From contig JAJYTV010000001.1 in the NCBI GenBank assembly GCA_021792885.1, forward strand, positions 1 through 32,087: a stretch of 32,087 bases of DNA, written 5' to 3'. Within the stretch, counting starts at the first letter, position 1; each line of letters opens with the position of its first letter. The notes below the pieces were generated by a model, which searched no databases, was not told where the DNA came from, and saw nothing but the letters and a program-made list of their open reading frames with translations. This stretch comes from Bacillota bacterium (GTDB lineage Bacteria; Bacillota; Sulfobacillia; JAJZYS01; JAJYTV01). This document shows positions 29,563 through 32,087 of the stretch, one piece after another. The position numbers and the translations under genes were made by a program.

Positions 29563-30174
29563 TCAGTCTCCCAGCTCGTGCATGCGCTCCGGGCGCAGGC
29601 AGAAGCGGAGGGGACGGTGGGTCACGGCTTGGAGGACACCCTCGCGCGCCATGTCCTGCGTCTCGCGCAGGAGCAGGTGTTCCGGGACGCCGGAGAGCGG
29701 TGGCATCGCCTGCAGCTCCTTCAGCGAGAAGGCGCCGCCGTGCGCCAGGAGGTCCTGGAGCGTTCGGCGCAGCTCCCCCGCCGTGGCGGGCGGGCGGCCT
29801 GTCGCGGCGCTCACGGCGAGCGCGGTGCTGCCCTGGCTGCGCAGCAGCGCGACATGGTTGAGCCCGGCGAACATGAACTCGCGCTCCAGCGGGTTCAGAT
29901 CGCTCGCGGCGATGATGTCGTGCAGGTCCGCGACCGAGGCGCCGACCGCCGTGCCGACCCCGAGCAGGGACGCCGCGGGCACGTCCAGCACCTCGGCGAG
30001 CTGGAAGAGCGAACGGAGGTTCATCCGCCTTCCGTCCTCGAAGTCTTTCAGGCTCGCGATGGAAAGCTGGAAGCCGCACCTGCGCATGCGCTCCTGCACT
30101 TCGCGCCGGCTGCAGGACGCGCGCCTTCGCGCCTCTCGAAGCCGTTCCCCGATGAGTCTGTAGGGGTCCAACAC
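29563..30174 (-). CDS. XRE-family helix-turn-helix regulator
   Basis: A 203-residue DNA-binding protein. Residues 1-60 form a Cro/CI-type HTH: DPYRLIGERLREARRRASCS, then QLSIASLKDFEDGRRMNLRS and LFQLAEVLDVPAASLLG. The remaining 140 residues include SDLNPLEREFMFAGLNHVALL and a C-terminal helical region of unknown function, perhaps ligand sensing. The GTG at 30174 is preceded by GGAGGTGAG; TTG 30171 would serve equally. A -10-like TAGAAT is at 30201-30206 on the minus strand. It is divergent from yqfC and probably controls its own operon with the DUF5069 gene. Confidence 0.8.
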   Translation of the reverse strand: MLDPYRLIGERLREARRRASCSRREVQERMRRCGFQLSIASLKDFEDGRRMNLRSLFQLAEVLDVPAASLLGVGTAVGASVADLHDIIAASDLNPLEREFMFAGLNHVALLRSQGSTALAVSAATGRPPATAGELRRTLQDLLAHGGAFSLKELQAMPPLSGVPEHLLLRETQDMAREGVLQAVTHRPLRFCLRPERMHELGD

Positions 30175-30289
30175 CTCACCTCCGCCTCCAAGACAACCCA
30201 ATTCTAGCGCAGACCCTGCCCGTCCTGCCGCCGCATCGGCCCGCCTCGGAGGGCATAGCGTGGAGGGAGGCGAAAGGGGGGACGGTGGG

Positions 30290-30559
30290 GTGGCGGACCT
30301 GCGCGATGCCCTGAGCCGCTGGCTCGACCTGCCGGAGGACGTCACGCTCGACCTGCCCCGGCTGCGCCTGCTGGGCGACCTGCAGGTGCTCGTGGAGAAC
30401 CACCTCGGGGTGCGCTCCTTCCATGAGGACGAGGCCGTCGTGGCGACGAAGATCGGCGACCTCCTGATCTATGGGGCGGACCTTCGGGTCGGCGCCGTGT
30501 CGGAGGATGCCGTGCTCGTCACGGGACGCATCGAAGGGCTGCGCTACCGCCGTGGCTGA
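30290..30559 (+). CDS. yqfC: Sporulation protein YqfC
   Basis: An 89-residue protein of the YabP/YqfC family, made in the mother cell during sporulation in Bacillus. It shows LPRLRLLGDLQVLVENHLGV and IYGADLRVGAVSEDAVLVTGRIEGL, the two beta-strand halves of the family. The GTG at 30290 with GAAAGGGGGG upstream is preferred to a start at 30260. Its stop overlaps the yqfD start, giving GTGGCTGA, so the two are co-translated. The adjacency yqfC-yqfD-phoH confirms identity. Confidence 0.88.
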   Translation: MADLRDALSRWLDLPEDVTLDLPRLRLLGDLQVLVENHLGVRSFHEDEAVVATKIGDLLIYGADLRVGAVSEDAVLVTGRIEGLRYRRG

Positions 30560-31676
30560 AGGGATCTTCCTGCGCCTGCGCTTTCGGGGATCCCAGGGCG
30601 CGCTCTTCCGCGCGGCGCAGGAGGCGGCCGTGCGCGCCCGCAGGCTGCGCGCCGAAGGCGACGCGCTCGAGTTCGAACTGCCGCTCGACGACGCGCTGCG
30701 CCTGCGCCGCACGCTGCACGGCGGGCGCGGCCGCCTGCAGGTGCTGGGGCACGGCGGCTGGCCGCTCGCGCTGCGCGCGCTGCGCCGCAGGCCCTGGCGG
30801 CTACTCCTGCCGCTCTTCGCCGCCTCGCTCTATGTGGCGGCGTCGAGCGTCGTCTGGCAGGTGCAGGTCGTGGGCCCGGCGGGCATCCCCGCGCGCGCGC
30901 TGCTTGCGGCCGCGCGCCGGGACGGCCTCGCGCCCGGACGCTACCGCTTCTCGCTGCACCCGCAGGCGCTCGGGACGAAGCTCCTCTCCCAGGTGCCTGG
31001 CCTGATCTTCTGCACCGTGCGCGTCGACGGCGTGCGCGCCTTCATCTACGCGGCACCGCAGCTCGCGCCGCCCAAGGCGCCCGCCCCTCCCTCCTACGGG
31101 CCGATCACGGCCGAGGAGTCCGGCTATGTCACGCGCGTCGTCGTGGAGCGCGGAGTGCCGGCGGTGAAGGCGGGGGAGACCGTGCTCGCCGGGCAGCCGC
31201 TGATCATGCCGCGGGGCGGGCAGGCGCAGGGGACGGTCTTCGCGCGGGTCTGGCGCACCTACCAGTACACCGTGGCGCTCTCTGTGACGCGCCAGTTCGC
31301 CACGGGCCGCGAGGCGCAGCGCTGGTATATCCGCCTCCCCTGGGGGCGAGAATGGGCGCCGCAGGGCACCTCGGCACCGTTCCGCCGAAGCCGTGTGCAA
31401 GGCCGTACGTGGAGGATTCCCTGGTTCTCCGTCGAAGTCACGCGCCGGACATATGTCGAACTGCGCCCCGTGCGGCTGACCGTGCGGCCGGCCTTCGCCG
31501 AGAGCCAGGCGGTGCAGAGCGCGCGCGACGCGCTCGCGCAGGCGCTCCCGCAGGCGAAGGTCCTGCTGGTGCAGACCCGGGACACGCGGCAGGGCACCCT
31601 CCTTACCGTGCGGGTGCGTGTCGAGGCGGAGACCGATATCGCGCGGGCCGCGACAGGGGGCAGAACCCAGGATTGA
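30552..31676 (+). CDS. yqfD: Sporulation protein YqfD
   Basis: A 374-residue single-pass membrane protein. After a short cytosolic N-terminus (FLRLRFRGSQGALFRAAQ), a membrane helix (LLLPLFAASLYVAASSVVW) around residues 80-100 is followed by a large outside region with the family features VRVDGVRAFIY, ESGYVTRVVVERGVPAVKAG and PLIMPRGGQAQGTVFARVW. YqfD is needed for efficient sporulation, with unknown biochemistry. The GTG at 30552 overlaps the yqfC stop. The stop overlaps the phoH start by four bases (TTGA). Confidence 0.88.
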   Translation: MAEGIFLRLRFRGSQGALFRAAQEAAVRARRLRAEGDALEFELPLDDALRLRRTLHGGRGRLQVLGHGGWPLALRALRRRPWRLLLPLFAASLYVAASSVVWQVQVVGPAGIPARALLAAARRDGLAPGRYRFSLHPQALGTKLLSQVPGLIFCTVRVDGVRAFIYAAPQLAPPKAPAPPSYGPITAEESGYVTRVVVERGVPAVKAGETVLAGQPLIMPRGGQAQGTVFARVWRTYQYTVALSVTRQFATGREAQRWYIRLPWGREWAPQGTSAPFRRSRVQGRTWRIPWFSVEVTRRTYVELRPVRLTVRPAFAESQAVQSARDALAQALPQAKVLLVQTRDTRQGTLLTVRVRVEAETDIARAATGGRTQD

Positions 31677-32087
31677 GTGAACGGAAATTCGAAAGCCGCT
31701 TCGAGGTGCCCGACAACCGGACGGCCGCAGTGCTCTACGGCCACCTGGACGAGAACCTGCGGGCGATCGAGGCGGCGTTCCCCGTCGATATCGTAAGCCG
31801 CGGCAACACGCTCCTGCTCTCCGGCGAGGAGAGCGACCGCGAGGCGGTGCTGCGGGTGCTCGCGGAACTCCTGCAGCAGGCGCAGCGGACGGAGCTTCGG
31901 CCGGCGGACGTGCGCCAGGCGATCCGCAGCGCGCGCCGCGAGGGGGGCTCCGAGCCCGCCGAGGCGATCGTGCTGACGACGAGAGGCCGCGGGATCCGGC
32001 CGAAGACGCCGGGGCAGCGGGCCTACGTCGAGGCGATCCAGACGCACGACATCGCCTTCGGCATCGGCCCGGCGGGCACAGATCGGA
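31673..32087 (+). CDS. phoH: PhoH-like ATPase, 3' truncated by the window edge
   Basis: Partial: about 138 residues of an expected 320 or so. It begins SERKFESRFEVPDNRTAAVL and has the small KH-like N-terminal domain (FPVDIVSRGNTLLLSG), then RPKTPGQRAYVEAIQTHDIAFGIGPAG, which should run into the Walker A GPAGTGKT. The last codons instead read GPAGTDR because of what looks like adapter sequence. The TTG start overlaps the yqfD stop as TTGA. PhoH is an RNA-associated ATPase. The true continuation is missing. Confidence 0.9.
   Translation, partial: MSERKFESRFEVPDNRTAAVLYGHLDENLRAIEAAFPVDIVSRGNTLLLSGEESDREAVLRVLAELLQQAQRTELRPADVRQAIRSARREGGSEPAEAIVLTTRGRGIRPKTPGQRAYVEAIQTHDIAFGIGPAGTDR
32080..32087 (+). 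other. Probable Illumina adapter remnant at the contig end
   Basis: AGATCGGA is the first eight bases of the common Illumina adapter AGATCGGAAGAGC, sits at the last eight positions, and breaks the invariant GTGKT of PhoH. It is most likely sequencing carry-over rather than biology. Confidence 0.7.

Noticed and set aside
30254..30261. CATAGCGT before yqfC as a SigE -10
   Set aside because: Two mismatches to CATACAnT in the defined positions and no -35 element; too weak to list.
1..32087. CRISPR arrays, tRNA and rRNA genes
   Set aside because: No regularly spaced direct repeats, no TTCGA-type T-arm with matching acceptor stem, and no rRNA motifs were found on reading both strands.

Overview
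The window comes from a strongly GC-rich, endospore-forming (or formerly spore-forming) Bacillota (Firmicutes) bacterium. The main argument is gene order. From about 11.8 kb to the right edge it follows the conserved Bacillus/Clostridia block holA - rpsT - [gpr] - spoIIP - lepA - hemW - hrcA - grpE - [dnaK] - dnaJ - prmA - ... - rpsU - yqeY - ... - yqfC - yqfD - phoH, including sporulation genes (spoIIP, yqfC, yqfD) and a CIRCE operator before hrcA. GTG and TTG starts are frequent, and purine-rich Shine-Dalgarno sequences usually settle the start. No rRNA, tRNA or CRISPR array was seen. Genus cannot be assigned from this sequence alone.

Layout. 1-2.8 kb: an IS607-type element on the minus strand (serine recombinase plus a TnpB nuclease with intact catalytic residues), with a hairpin-rich tail that may be the TnpB guide-scaffold RNA. 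2.8-9.8 kb: single housekeeping or accessory genes, namely a phosphate-type MFS transporter, a TipA-like MerR regulator with its 19-bp-spacer operator, two coupled unknown genes, 3-methyladenine glycosylase I, a DsbA-like protein, a lipoprotein, a quinone oxidoreductase and an MBL hydrolase. 9.8-11.8 kb: tandem Spo0A-box-like repeats, then a PAS/histidine kinase/receiver hybrid. 11.8-15.9 kb: holA and rpsT, a wrecked ABC-ATPase gene where gpr is expected, a SpoIIP-like protein lacking the expected catalytic His/Glu residues, thioredoxin, and a wrecked glycosyl-hydrolase-18-like gene. 15.9-17.7 kb: M20 dipeptidase and a YuiD/PAP2-like membrane protein. 17.8-20.8 kb: lepA-hemW. 20.8-25.5 kb: a CIRCE-controlled hrcA-grpE-dnaJ-prmA-ddl run without dnaK. 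25.5-28.1 kb: HIT protein, rpsU, yqeY and a methyltransferase-like protein. 28.2-30.2 kb: an inserted minus-strand group (lipoprotein, DUF5069, XRE regulator). 30.3 kb to the end: yqfC-yqfD-phoH, with overlapping starts and stops.

The genes fall into a translation/proteostasis theme (rpsT, LepA, HrcA/GrpE/DnaJ, PrmA, S21, YqeY) and a sporulation theme (SpoIIP, YqfC, YqfD, possible Spo0A sites). The sporulation part looks partly eroded: gpr is absent from its usual place, the SpoIIP active site is altered, and two neighbouring genes are pseudogenes.

The last eight bases (AGATCGGA) match the start of the common Illumina adapter and break the PhoH Walker A motif. The right edge is therefore probably a contig end with adapter carry-over. 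Most 3' ends carry long GC-rich perfect or near-perfect hairpins without a U-tract.
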